From contig JAQFVV010000971.1 of assembly GCA_028023455.1 (NCBI GenBank), forward strand, positions 1 to 64,000: a DNA stretch of 64,000 bases, given 5' to 3'. The stretch is from Epiperipatus broadwayi. Taxonomy: Eukaryota; Onychophora; Udeonychophora; Euonychophora; Peripatidae. Positions within the stretch are counted from its first letter, which is position 1; each line of letters opens with the position of its first letter. Below the pieces are notes generated by a model that had not been told where the DNA came from, did not search any database, and was given only the letters and a program-made list of their open reading frames with translations. A program made the translations under genes and the position numbers. This document shows, one piece after another, positions 37,740-48,750 of the stretch.

Positions 37740-38215
37740 GCTTAAGCCTGTACAATATATTAATTTATATAAATAGTGTGTAAAAGGTCTGCCCATCCCT
37801 CGCATATGTACATATAAATGGATTATTCTCCTGTACATGAGGGGTCTGAATGACTAATATGTCAACATGGGTAGGATGACAACCTTGGCACTAACAAGGG
37901 CGTTGAACGTTCCACCATCAGATTTTCAATGAAATGGAAGGCTGAAGAGTTGTGAGTTGGAATAGTTTGAAGCCTGTCCATTAAAATATGAAGATTGACT
38001 ATCTTAATATAAAGCTGAGCACTGATTATATATATATGTGTGAGGATAGTAATCTAGACCAACTGATGATTGCTGGTTTAGCATGAAATACGAATATTGG
38101 TGATTATTTATCTTTTCAACATGTGTGTGATCAGGTGGGTCAGCAATATGAGATGGCACTAACAGTAGTGGGTCGTGTGAAAGTCTGAGTTCGAACCAAT
38201 TGTTTTGTATAATAG
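37740..38215 (+). repeat. hammerhead-bearing retrozyme-like element, right arm of an inverted pair
   Basis: Bases 37886-38215 are the reverse complement of 37400-37715, with small indels. The spacer (about 37740-37885) contains the other section of the unit, TATAAATGGATTATTCTCCT and CATGAGGGGTCTGAATGACT, which is also present at 48840-48910 and 45700. The B-box-like end GAGTTCGAACC lies near 38190. Confidence 0.75.
38043..38115 (+). ncRNA. type I hammerhead ribozyme motif (copy b)
   Basis: CTGATGA at 38063-38069 and GAAA at 38085-38088, with stem II TGCT/AGCA. Stem I is GGATAGTAATCTAGACCAA with TTGGTGATTATTTATC. The predicted cut follows 38096 (ATA before TTGG). Stem III (TACGAATA) keeps only two pairs, so activity may be reduced. 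Confidence 0.7.
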
Positions 38216-38243
38216 ATATATCACCCACACGATAAATAATCAA

Positions 38244-39334
38244 TCATTCAATTTAGGTTTTATAATGAATTGTATTAATTTAACTTTTCTAGTTGCACGA
38301 TTTTTTTTTTTTTTTTTAAGGAATTCAAAATTCCAAAAATGATATAGCTGGGTTGTGATTCATGGAGTTTGAAGTCCAGAGCCTACAACTGTATTCTTAC
38401 ATCCAATCATTCAGAGCAAATATTTGTCATATATAAGTGAATAAAACTATAAAGAACTTACGCGCGAATAAAAAATATATACTATAAAGTTTAAAACCAA
38501 AAAAAAAGTAAAATAATAAATTAACGATATTTTGAAAAGAATAAGTCTGGCTTCAATTAACTATATAAGAGAGAAGCGTTGTTAATTTCCATCTTCTGAT
38601 GTTGCTGCGCGCCTACTATCCACAGATGGTCGGTAATAGAAGCCACTTGTTGGACCCTTTGTGAATGACCATTAGTTTAAATGATTGACTCGTTTATATT
38701 TTCTATTAATTCATGGAAAGAAACGTTTTACACGAACTCGTTTGGAATTGTCTCTCCCCGCCCCTTTTCTGGAATAAACAAACAGTTCAAGAATACCCTA
38801 ATATGACAAGTATTGTATTAATATTTGGACATCTTAATTTCTCTACTAATTGTCAGCCTCGGTGTTAAAAGTTTTAAAATAAATTTTATAAAAAAATGCA
38901 AAAAAGTGTATTTCTCTAATATCTTTTTAATTTTTAGTTTCGTATTTCTATTTTTTTAAAAAACGTAATATACTAAAAGTTATTTTAGATTAATGAATGT
39001 TTGCTTTTGTAAATTTGAACCTATATCAAATTTTTATTTCAAAAGTACTTATTTTAAAATTAGTATTTTATTTTATTGAAAATAATATTTTATTTACTAA
39101 AAAAATATTAAATAGAGAGACTTACCCTTCACTTTATCTCAAACAACTGATACACATGACCGCACACGTGATATAGTAAACAGACTGAATTTTTTAGTCT
39201 AAAACATATAAGGATATCTGATACAATGCATCAACTTTAAAATCCATCAGAAATCAATTTGAGATGTTATCTGTGGTACTTAACGACCAGCATAATTTTC
39301 TGGCGCTTAATTTTATTTTAAATAACCAATTTAA
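38244..39334. other. unassigned DNA with a CpG-containing patch
   Basis: Bases 38560-38780 are less AT-rich and contain several CpGs (GCTGCGCGCCTACTATCC, CCCCGCCCC), unlike the surroundings. No ORF above 60 codons and no repeat partner in the window. It could be old unique sequence or a promoter-like fragment. The remainder is AT-rich. Confidence 0.35.
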
Positions 39335-39700
39335 ATATAGGGGATTTGAACTCAGACTTTCAAGCAACCTTCAACTATCCACACTATCTCATACTACTGA
39401 TATGCATGACCACACAAAATAAATAATCACCAGTATATATATTTCGTGCCGAACCAGCACTCATCAGTTGGTCCAGATTATCATCTCTCACATATATAAT
39501 CAGTGCTCAGTTTATATTAAGATAGCAAATCTTTATACTTTAATGGATAGGCTTCAATCTACTCCAACCTCCATTTCTTTAGCCATTCATACCATTGAAA
39601 ATGTGACGATAGAATGCCCAAATTCCATGCTGATGCCAATATTGTTGTTATGTGCATGTTGACCTCAAGTCACTCTGACACCTCATAACCAATTTAAATA
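39335..39700 (-). repeat. hammerhead-bearing retrozyme-like element
   Basis: Minus strand, with the same order as the copies at 37.4 and 48.4 kb: the tail section (TGACTTGAGGTCAACATG near 39650-39670, CATCAGCATGG), spacer, hammerhead, then a B-box-like GAGTTCAAATCCCC near 39345. Confidence 0.75.
39421..39490 (-). ncRNA. type I hammerhead ribozyme motif (copy c)
   Basis: Core CTGATGA (39467-39461), a well-paired stem II GTGC...GCAC with a G-C pair next to the core, and GAAA (39445-39442). Stem III is TATATATA and the expected cut is after 39434. In stem I, ACCA pairs with TGGT, but the pair at the cut is A-C, a likely decay mutation. Confidence 0.7.
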
Positions 39701-40068
39701 ATTTAGAAATTTTATGCGTTTTAATATTTACCGAAATATGAACCCACCATTGAAATTCCCTGCTGAATTATTGAAGTTATAACAAATGTTTTATGCAACA
39801 CCACTACTTAGTTAAATGTATTACATGTGTTAGCACCATTTATCCTATAATAATCAAGGTTTTGATTTTAATTAAATCATACATCATGAATATAATCGAA
39901 TGCATTCTGTGATCTCTGTCATTCAATAGTATCTGACTAATGATGGTCAAAGAAGCAGAAACTGGACAGGAGACTATTCAATCACTGATCACATAGCCTG
40001 TTTTGACTATCTTTCAGAAAATGAAAACTGATGTATCAACAAATTAACTATAAAGATATCTAATATTT

Positions 40069-42345
40069 GTGAAGGTTAATCATTATACATTCATATATAT
40101 CGTAAAATTTTATATATATAAAAAATCTATTAATGATAGAATTTTTTTACAAAAAGACAACATCATCACAGATATATCTAAAACAATCAGGCACAAACAA
40201 TTATATATAAAGGCTAATAGATGGAACAACAACATTAAGAAAACCAAACAATTCCTGGATGCCAACAACTTAATTTGTATTAAAGAAGACAAAGGCATCA
40301 GGTTTGTACTTTTGAATTCTAATGATTACAAGATCTACATAATACTCAATTGTCCAATCACTTTACTACTTTTACAATATTTTATTTTCCATCCTTTTCT
40401 ACAGTTTACAGTTTTGATTGCCCCAGCAATCTTCTTCAGAATATTATAACTCCTAATCTCAACTTTTGCAATCAAATTTGATTGTAAAAGTTGAGATTAG
40501 AAAAGGGTGGAAAATAAAGCATTGTAAAGGTAGTAAAGTGATTGAACAATTGAATATATGGTATACATTTGGCAATGCAATAGGAAAGAGTAGTTATTAT
40601 AATACTGGAAAGAAAATTTAATTGTAAAAGTTGAGATTAGGAGATATAATTTTCTGAAGAAGATTGCTGGGACAATCAAAACTGTGGAAAAGGGTGGGAA
40701 ATAAAGCATTGTAAAAGTAGTAAAGTGATTGGACAATTGAGTATTATATGGTATACATTTGGCAATGCAATAGGAAAGAGTAGTTATTATATCTCTTGAA
40801 GAAAATTACAGATCTAAAATGGCTGAACAAATTATAAATCTCCAGCTTACTCTGGCTGTAAATTTTAATAACAAGCTCAACAGGGACAAATTTATATCCA
40901 CAATCCTCCAACCTCACCCAAAAATAGAGGCATCTCTAAAGCAGAATATTACCACATTAGTCACTCATTGACTAAAGCCCCTAGAATGTTTGCCAATTCT
41001 AAGCTTCACAAACCTGGAGAATCTCTTTGCATGATGATGGATTTTGGAGAGTCCATTATTTTGAAGCTTCAAAGCTTGTTAATCATTTATTGGTTGATAA
41101 TTTGGGTTTTGGAGTTTATTCTATCAATTTGTCAACAGACTTAAAGATGCCATGATTAATGATGACTTCCACAGGCCACACTTGACATTAAAAACTATAT
41201 GGATCCGGTGACAGGAAACTATCGATCAGATCGTCCACCAGGCACTTATAAACAGTCACTGTTCAGCTGACTGAGTTAACTTTATTCTGTCCTTCTCATG
41301 GATAGACAACCATATATACATCACTTTTGACAATAAATGGTACACTATGAACAATGGTTGTCCTATGGGCCTGCCTATTAGTGGAATAATCACCAGCATC
41401 TTGAATTATTTTGAGAAGCAGATTATACCCAAGTATCAATCTGACTACCTTAATATTATATATGCATGGTATGTTGACAATGTGCTCCTTGCAGCTACTA
41501 AACACACAACCATTTATATTTTACAAGAAATTCAACAACAGACCAACTTAACCATCAACACTACTTGGGAGGATGATTTAAAAAGATTAATATATCTGGA
41601 CTTACATCTTCGAGTAGGAAGAATTATACATTACTCTATGATCATGAAGCCATTTAAAATCAGAGGATTTATCCATGCATCTCCAATTCTCCTAAATCTC
41701 ATAAATTTACGGACTTAAATGCCTTTTTATTTAGGAACCTACACTTATGTAAATTCAAATCCAACAGGAAAGATAACATCTCTCTCTATATCAATGATTT
41801 ATTAAAAGCAGATTTCAAATATAAGACAATTATTAACAAAATTAAATTTTACAAAAAAATTATAGACAATGTAAGGGATCTGAACCTTTCGCACACCACC
41901 CTCCCTTACATTCCCAAAATTTCTAATCATCTAACAAATTTAGAATCAGCTTTTGCACTTGACCAGCACTAATTATCTTATAAACAATTATAAAAATAAA
42001 GTGGACCTCAATTAGACCCCCCTTGTCACTTACAGCACCTCATGCCCTTAGTCTGGATGCCATGCCATTTACCATAGTGAAACCAAAGCCACTATTAACA
42101 ATAGAGCCATCCACATAAATATACATATAAAAGAGCACAGAAGAACAATAATATTTTTTTAATTTTCTTAGAGCACTCAAACCTTCCAACCCTAGAATAG
42201 TTTGCATTGAGAAAAAATGATTGTAAATAAAAAATCAAGGAAATAGATCCTATTACTAACAACAAAGTAACTCCATTATCAGGCATGACACTTGCTTTGA
42301 TATTTCTAAGTGTTGGACAAATTAAAAAATTTAGTTATAATTTGC
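40069..42345 (+). pseudogene. Penelope-like element polymerase (decayed)
   Basis: Landmarks in order. 40069-40449 has CIKEDKGIRFVLLNSNDY, the PLE entry block with DKG at residues 74-76. SKLHKPGE is at about 40998-41020, the KIHKP block. 41347-41718 has NGCPMGLPISGI and a palm box YVDN (residues 42-45) in place of YVDD. LPYIPKIS is at about 41912-41935. A weak GIY-YIG trace, IYHSETK, is near 42066. The shared C-terminus (ENDCK, then RHDTC) lies near 42210-42300. PLE proteins join a telomerase-like RT to a GIY-YIG nuclease and retrotranspose through RNA. The changed Asp, frame breaks and an internal rearranged repeat show it is dead. The region 40797-41346 is out of frame. Confidence 0.8.
40330..40800. 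repeat. rearranged direct and inverted repeats inside the PLE
   Basis: A unit containing AAAGCATTGTAAA, AAGTGATTGNACAATTGA and TTTGGCAATGCAATAGGAAA occurs twice head to tail (about 40495-40600 and 40680-40790). An inverted copy precedes it (40340-40450). CTAATCTCAACTTTTGCAAT (40452-40471) and its reverse complement, ending at 40499, make a perfect short hairpin. Confidence 0.75.
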
Positions 42346-42620
42346 ATATTACCATCTACTCACTACTCAGCATTATTTATTTTTGTAGCTATGAATATGA
42401 GGCCTTGAAAGCATTCAGTTTTTACTTATTCATTTATTGATTTATAAGAGTACTTGATATAGCTTTCCTGCCAGTGCCTCAAATTACTTGTAATTTTGTC
42501 ATAATTATTCTGAGAAAAGTAAAGTGTAGTATTTTACAAATTTTCTTATAAATCTTCTTTGAAGAAGTTACAAATACCATCAACTAAAATGTTTTATAAA
42601 GTATGTAATATATTAAAAGC
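42346..42620. other. AT-rich DNA, nothing recognised
   Basis: The beginning (ATTTGCATATTACCATCTAC) is PLE 3' flank shared with 34650-34680. No gene is seen. Confidence 0.4.
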
Positions 42621-42624
42621 AATA

Positions 42625-42900
42625 AAAATCATATGATCATCATTTTACATGTTGACACAAACTGTTAAAATGGGTGAAACTTTCCATATAGAAGTGCTAC
42701 TCTGTACTCTAGGAGCACTGCACTTAGATCTTAGAATCTAAAACAACCCTCTAGAAGCTACCTTTTACCTTATTAATCAACTGTAAAGCCATGAATAGGC
42801 ATTAGATAGGGATTTTATGCACAAGCTGTTTTGCATCCATTGATCACTCTGGCTTGCACTGGGTAGCAGTACTGTATGGAGAGGTTTTCCTATATAATGT
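42625..42900. repeat. hairpin (TIR) element with full loop
   Basis: Left arm AAACTTTCCATATAGAAGTG, right arm CAGTACTGTATGGAGAGGTT. The middle (TTAGATCTTAGAATCTAA, ATTAGATAGGGATTTTATGC) matches the loops of the 49.8- and 60.8-kb copies. Confidence 0.75.
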
Positions 42901-43204
42901 ATGATGAGCTTCATAGCACTGTATACCCAAATGCACATACACACAGACATAATTGGGAAATATACACATATATATTGCCTCTACTGGAAAATAGTTATTG
43001 AAAGAGTCACAGCTATAATAATGTAGAAAAAAGGGGATATATATTATAGGAAACAGATTAAGCAATCATTCCTAGGAAAAGTTTATAATAATGTAATGAA
43101 AGAGAAAGAGAATAAACCTTCTGAGAAACAGATTAAGACTTCATTTCATAGTCAGGATAACTATGTGATAGATAGTAATGTCAATAGTGTAATTTCTTTG
43201 TTAT

Positions 43205-43838
43205 TTTATTCAGAAAGACATGAGCAAGATCAACTACTACTTTCCCATAATTAAAATCACAAATATATTCATTAAAAAAATCAACACTCTCTGTGCCAGA
43301 CTATTCTGGGATAAGAAAATAGCATTAATCAGTATGCAGAAAATGCAAAGGCCCAGGAAGCTCAATGGCATGTCCATGCATTCCATCCAGGCCTTCTTCA
43401 TTCAAAAGGCACCTAGCCAGATATATAACCTAATTGAAAAGTATAATTACAACATTAGCCCCTCCTAGAAAAACAGGGTGTTTTAACACAGTCAACAAGC
43501 ACTTACAAAAATACATAAATATTACTAAAAAAAACTATGGGAAATTTATGACCTCACACACCCTAATATCAAAGCGGTTGACCCAAAACTAGGAATTACT
43601 AATAAAAAGCTGACCTCATGTTTCAAATATTGGAACATGGAGCCAAAATTCCTAAACCTGCTGATAAAGATAAACACAGATGCAATGCCAACAAATGCCT
43701 TTCTCTATTACAAATGACATATCACAAAAATTAATCCAATTTGTAACATTTGCCATAAACAAGAGGAAACATTTGAACATATGATTCTCACCTGCCTTGG
43801 TTTAAGTAACCTAAGAAAATACAAAACAGTCAGACTGT
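43205..43838 (+). pseudogene. LINE polymerase C-terminal part
   Basis: 43220-43468 encodes INTLCARLFWDKK, and bases near 43740-43800 encode ICNICHKQEETFEHMILTC, an intact C-x2-C-x8-H-x4-C motif. Bases 43630-43815 match 62040-62225 at about 90%, so the same LINE inserted twice. The SINE at 43839 ends it. Confidence 0.75.
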
Positions 43839-44115
43839 TGCTTTTGGCAGGATGGCTCAATTGGTTAGAGTGTTACCTTACAACTCAAAAATCTAAGGAT
43901 CCAGATTTGAATTCCATCCTAGTACTGTCACTGGTCAGGCCAACAACACCTGAAAAAGAGAGGAGAATAATATCTCTCAAAACGTTGTGCGTATATGAAC
44001 CTGTTCAATGTGTTATTACTAACAGATGGATGTATTTGGAATATTTAAATGAAGTTAAATTTTTCTGAAGACATTCAATACACATATTAGATGATGGAAA
44101 TAGTCCAATATATTA
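43839..44115 (+). repeat. SINE family 1, full copy
   Basis: The tRNA-like head contains GATGGCTCAATTGGTTAGAG (A box) and AGATTTGAATTCCATCC (B box). A central section follows (GGTCAGGCC, CACCTGAAAAAGAGAGGAGA, AAACGTTGTGC), then the 3' section ATTACTAACAG and GATGATGGAAATAGTCC. It lies in LINE DNA. The unusual length and conserved middle suggest a SINE with a superfamily-type core. Confidence 0.8.
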
Positions 44116-45615
44116 TATTAGTATAATATATATTTGCAATATAATATATTGAAAGTGTAGTATAAATTGTTTAATTTTTGTTGAAATAAAGATTAGTATT
44201 GTGAAATTCGGGGTTTTTGTTGTATGTAATAATTTTAAAATATTTACTTCATTTGTTGTGTAATACAATTTTTATTAGAAAAACACTGCCAGAAATCACT
44301 TAACGAGTGAATATAGAAGGTTGCTATGGTTACACTGATGTCAATAAAAAATCTTATAAATAAGACTGAATAGTTTAAACTCATTCTCTCTCTTGTTTTT
44401 GCTTTAAACAGAAGCATGTATAAATTTTTTTTTACCTTAAAAGTATATAATTAACTGAATAAAATAGAAAAGTAATAAGCAACATTGTCTGCCCATGAAC
44501 TGGGCACCCTATAGAAATAATTTTATGGAAAAATGACAATTTATTATAAAAAGAAAAATCATCGAAACTGCTTAATCATATTATAAATCTTCAGAATATT
44601 TTTATCCTTTAAAATGGTTGTTACCTATATTTCAAAGACAAAATACAAACATCAGAAGATATACAAGAGTCATATCTACCTCCCTGTGTAACTTTATTAG
44701 ATCAATTGATTAATTTTTTTAAAGATATGAATCAGTTTAATTTCCCGTCATATCATCATAAAGCTAGCATATATATCATTCAGAGTATTTTGAAATAATA
44801 TTTGTTCAAGAAAGGATATCTCTTTATATCATCATGAATATAAACTAGTAGTGATGTGAGCAACATCATATAAACCAAATAATTATTACTTCAAACAATA
44901 ATTTATATATATATAAAATAGTAGAAACAATAAAATATTTGGATTTAAAAATTTTCACAAATATATTCTATCTTCTCTGGAACAAGGACATACTATTGGT
45001 TTGCAGTTTGAAATAAATATCAGAACTGTGATGCCATTTACAATATTTAAAGACTCTTATTCATACCATTTGTTTATGTTTACCATTTTTATTGATATAT
45101 ATTTTCTCTGTCTCTTCATTTAAAATGTATAGACTTTATTGATAAATATGTGATTTTAAGTTAAATGGCAATCTATTTGCATACCAAAATATATGAGACA
45201 CAGCTTCCTAAGTTTAAACTTATATCTTGTGGTATAGTAATTATTATTTTAATATTTAAAAATATTCATTTTTTTATTTATTGATTTTAAATTAATTTCA
45301 GGTATATCACTTATATTAGGAGTTCAAAAAGATTTTATCGCAATAAGTATTCACTTTATTTTGTTCTCTTAAATAAGATTATTAAAAAACAACTAGATTC
45401 ATCTTTGCATTTATATATTATAAAAATAAATACATATATTTTTTATATATAATGTATAAAAAAGATATTTTTATTAAACTCTCTTATAACTTGGAAAGTA
45501 TGAATATTCAACAATACATTTGTGTTACATATATTTGGTATTAAATAATTGCAGATTGAAAAGCAATCACATATTTAAGTATAAAATTAATGTCAATTAA
45601 TGATTTATTGTACAT
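44116..45615. other. AT-rich DNA, nothing recognised
   Basis: About 1.5 kb without an ORF or a repeat partner that I can find. It contains long A/T runs. Confidence 0.4.
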
Positions 45616-45895
45616 TCAATTAGATTGACAATCTGATGACGGAAAGCCCAAATCATATGCTGATGCCAATATTATTGCCATGCCCATGTTGACCTCAACT
45701 TACTCTGACTCCTCATGTATAGAACCTTATCTATTTAAATACATAGAAGAATGATGGGCAGGATGCAGGCTTAATGTGTAAGATTTGAAATACAGGCATT
45801 CTTCCATATACCTAAAACCTAATTGTAAATATAAGGTATTTGAACACTGACTTTCAAGCACTCTTCATCTATCCACACTATCTCACTATCTTTGT
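45616..45895 (-). repeat. retrozyme-like element fragment without the hammerhead
   Basis: It matches the tail-to-B-box section of the 48.7-kb unit: ATGCTGATGCCAATATT, CCCATGTTGACCTCAACTTA, GATGGGCAGGATGCAGGCTT, GAACACTGACTTTCAAGCA. The ribozyme part would lie to the right and is absent. Confidence 0.7.
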
Positions 45896-46009
45896 TCAAA
45901 TCCCCTATAATTGTAAAAGTTATATTAAAAAAAAGTTGTAGGACAAAAAAGCATGAAAAAATTTGAGATTTCAAAAATAAATTGATAAATACTTTCAGGT
46001 ATATCATCA

Positions 46010-46335
46010 TTATTTTCAACTATTGTTGTGCCACTGAAGGACAAAGGTCTTTCCAAGTTCAACCCCTTTTCTCTGATCTCTAACCTCTTTTCTCCAAATT
46101 ACCCCAGCACCCTTCCTTATTTTATCCATCCATCTCACATGTGGTCTCTTTCTAGGTCTTTTAAGATCTCTTAGAATTCAGTTTAAGATTTCAACTGTTC
46201 ATCTACTGACATTTCTTCTAACAATATATCCAGTCCAGTTTTACTTCATTCTCTTAATTCTTTCAATGATATCAGCAATATCATTTATTCTCTCTCCCAT
46301 GTCTTTCAATTCCATCCCTTATTGTGACTCAGGTA
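46010..46335 (-). pseudogene. LINE family C polymerase C-terminus
   Basis: The minus strand reads RMK-stop-NWTGYIVRR, then RPRKRPHVRWMDKIRKGAGV and WRKEVRD, ending LQWHNNS. This is the RPRGRPxxRWxDD-type C-terminal end of a widespread animal LINE polymerase. The 3' tail, AATAATGATGAT, is short. Stops interrupt it. Confidence 0.75.
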
Positions 46336-46474
46336 TATACAATTTTAATAATTATATTATATCAAAAGAAATTATTTCATTGTAAAATTACTTTTAATTA
46401 TAAAAAGTTAAATTTATCACATGATTTTAATTGAATTTTTATTATTAGTTTGTAAAAAAATTAATCATATAATA

Positions 46475-47427
46475 CACCTGGGTCTCTTTTATGCGGATTT
46501 ATTTAACGCGATTTTGAAGTTACACGATTCACATTTCTCCGGAAGTCAAACTCCGATAAGCGCTATTACTTTAAATAATAAATTTCGCATATATTGAAAG
46601 TAATAGCACATCATTGGAATTTGACTTTCATCTTAGTAATTTCAATATTTTCAGTGCTTTATAATAGTAAGATTTTATGCAATAATGAAATTAAAATCAT
46701 GATTTCCACATTTTATATATATACACACATTAAATTTTACAAGATTATAATGTAAATTTGTTCAAACATTGTGCGTGTTAATTTTGCATTTTAAATCACA
46801 TTCTGTTTTTGCTTTTTAAAAAAGAACGTAATCAATTATTAATCATTTAGTGTCCGCAAGTTTATTTTTAAAAGGTGAGTAATAGCAGTGGGCACAATTA
46901 AAATTGAAAATTAAAGACAAAAATAAGAATTTAATTTTTAGTTGTTAGATTAATTACTAATTACGTTGTCATCAGAAAACCATTAACCCAACATGAGAGT
47001 GATGTTGGCGCTAGTTGTATTTCCTCTTGTGAAGAATCTGATTTTTTACCAGTTTGCAAACGAACCTGTTTATCGGCAAATAGTGATAATAATTAAAATG
47101 TGTATAAAAAAATGTAAATTACTGTAAATTATGCATAAAAATATATTGTTTTGAATAAAATTAAATATTATAGTTAAAAAAAGTTTGTCTTGTATCAATT
47201 TTTTTCAAATTTGAAATTTTTTATTAGTCATATTTTATTTCCTTATTTTTTTTTTTTTGCGTGAATTTTAAAGTAATTTTACGTTGGTGCTTTGCTTTTA
47301 CACAATTTTTGAAAAATCACAGTCCGTATTTCCCCTTTTTCAAGGTAAGTTACGTCTATTTTTGCGTGATTTCATTTGCGCATGTTTTCTGAGGAACCTA
47401 TCTATCGCGTAAAATGAGACCCAGGTG
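46475..47427. mobile_element. Tigger/pogo-like non-autonomous DNA transposon, TA target duplication
   Basis: The left end CACCTGGGTCTC (46475-46486) and the right end GAGACCCAGGTG (47416-47427) are exact inverted repeats. They continue imperfectly (TTTTATGCGG against TTTTACGCGA). TA lies on both sides (46473-46474, 47428-47429). TIRs of the form CxxxxGxxxTCxTTTTACGCGA are characteristic of Tigger-type elements. There is no transposase ORF in the 953 bp, so an autonomous relative must supply it. Confidence 0.85.
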
Positions 47428-47854
47428 TAATGTTTATGATGTATGTATATGGTATATGTTTTTGTATATAATGCATATGTATAAGCTCTTATGTGTACAT
47501 TGACCTAATTTGGTTAGTGATTTATTTATGATTTTCATTTTTATCAATGTTATTATTAAATAAATATATTTTAAAAAGTAATACTGTTTATATTTTATTA
47601 CTTGTTTGGTTAAGAAAAAAATACTCTTCAGCATCATGATAATCTAAAAAAAAATTGTATTTTTTTTTTAAAAAAAAATTTAACACGTTGTATATTATTG
47701 CAAATTTTATGTGGAATAATTTTTTAAAAAAATTCTTACTTTAAATATAGTATATTAAATTTTACATGGAAATAAATTTAAAATTAATAACTTTAGAATT
47801 GCTTAAATACTTTATTTTTTATTTTAAGGTAATTACTATGCTGTGATTATATGT

Positions 47855-48100
47855 TGGACTATTTCCATCCTTTATCATTAAATGTTTGAATGTCTAAAAA
47901 ATTTTAAATTTTATTTAAACTTTTCCAACTGTTAGTAATAATGTCACACAGATTAGTAGAGTACACAATGTTTCGAATAGTATTCTCCATTCTTTTTCAG
48001 GTGCTACTGGCCTGACCAATGATAATGCTACCACAGAAGTCGAACTTTCACCTTTAGATTCTTAAATATCGAATTTGAAGGTAACACTACCGCTAAATGA
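47855..48100 (-). repeat. SINE family 1 copy, minus strand
   Basis: It reads TTGGACTATTTCCATCCTTT at the left and ends in a tRNA-like head near 48100 (minus strand TAGCTCATTTAGCGG as A box, AAAGTTCGACTTC as B box). The central section, GGTCAGGCCAGTAGCACCTG, is preserved. Confidence 0.8.
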
Positions 48101-48104
48101 GCTA

Positions 48105-48185
48105 TTCTGTCAAAGTTCAATTGGTTAGAGCATTGCTTTACAAATCGATATTCAAGAATCTAAATGTCTAACTTTGACATCTTAA
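48105..48185 (+). repeat. SINE family 1 head only, plus strand
   Basis: CAATTGGTTAGAGCATTGCT followed by ATGTCTAACTTTGACATC gives A-box- and weak B-box-like segments. It sits head to head with the minus-strand copy and is truncated. Confidence 0.55.
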
Positions 48186-48384
48186 AGCAAATATATAATA
48201 TTTATCTATTAGACTATCAACTTAGTTATCTCTATTATTCCTTTCACTATACAAATGCTCAAGGACACACATATATTTTTACTAATCACACACCAAAGAT
48301 TTAGATCTAACTTTAAATCAAATTCTTAACTCTAGTTTTTATCCTTATTTATATATTTCCCTGACCCTTTCTTTTTATTCTTAA

Positions 48385-48750
48385 TAATAATGAGATTTGA
48401 AATACCAGGAACTCTTATACCTGGAGCCTAATTATAAATATAGGGGATTTGAACTCAGACTTTCAAGCTCCTTCACTATCCACACTATCTCATACTACTG
48501 AGACACATAATCACACACATGCAGAAAAAATAAATAATCACCAATATACATATTTTGTGCTAAACCAGCACTCATCAGTTGGTCCAGATTACCATCTCCC
48601 ATAATATATAATAATCAATGCTCAGTTTATATTAAGATAGCAAATCCTTACACTTTAATAGACAGGCTACTATCTACTCCAACTTCCAACTCTTCAGCCA
48701 TCTATACTATTGAAAATCTGATGATAGAATTCCCAAATCCCATGGTGATG
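48385..48750 (-). repeat. retrozyme-like element, left arm of an inverted pair
   Basis: Near-complete unit: GATTTGAAATACCAGGAACT, then a B-box-like GGATTTGAACTCAGACTTTC, hammerhead (48545-48600), A/T spacer and the tail ending at GATGTC (48750). It is mirrored in part by 48933-49160. Confidence 0.75.
48540..48605 (-). ncRNA. hammerhead ribozyme motif, core-mutated (copy d)
   Basis: CTGATGA (48578-48572) and stem II GTGCT...AGCAC are kept, but the GAAA core reads AAAA, which should abolish cleavage. Stem I (GGTAATCTGGACCAA with TTGGTGATTATTT) and stem III (TATGTATA) are intact. Confidence 0.65.

Noticed and set aside
37333-38243. Two similar ORFs of about 80 codons on opposite strands
   Set aside because: They mirror each other only because the hammerhead element is inverted here; they cross the ribozyme and show no protein features.
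45616-45660. CTGATGACGGAAAG as another hammerhead
   Set aside because: The order CTGATGA then GGAAA lacks a stem II, and the position corresponds to the tail, not the ribozyme, of the element.
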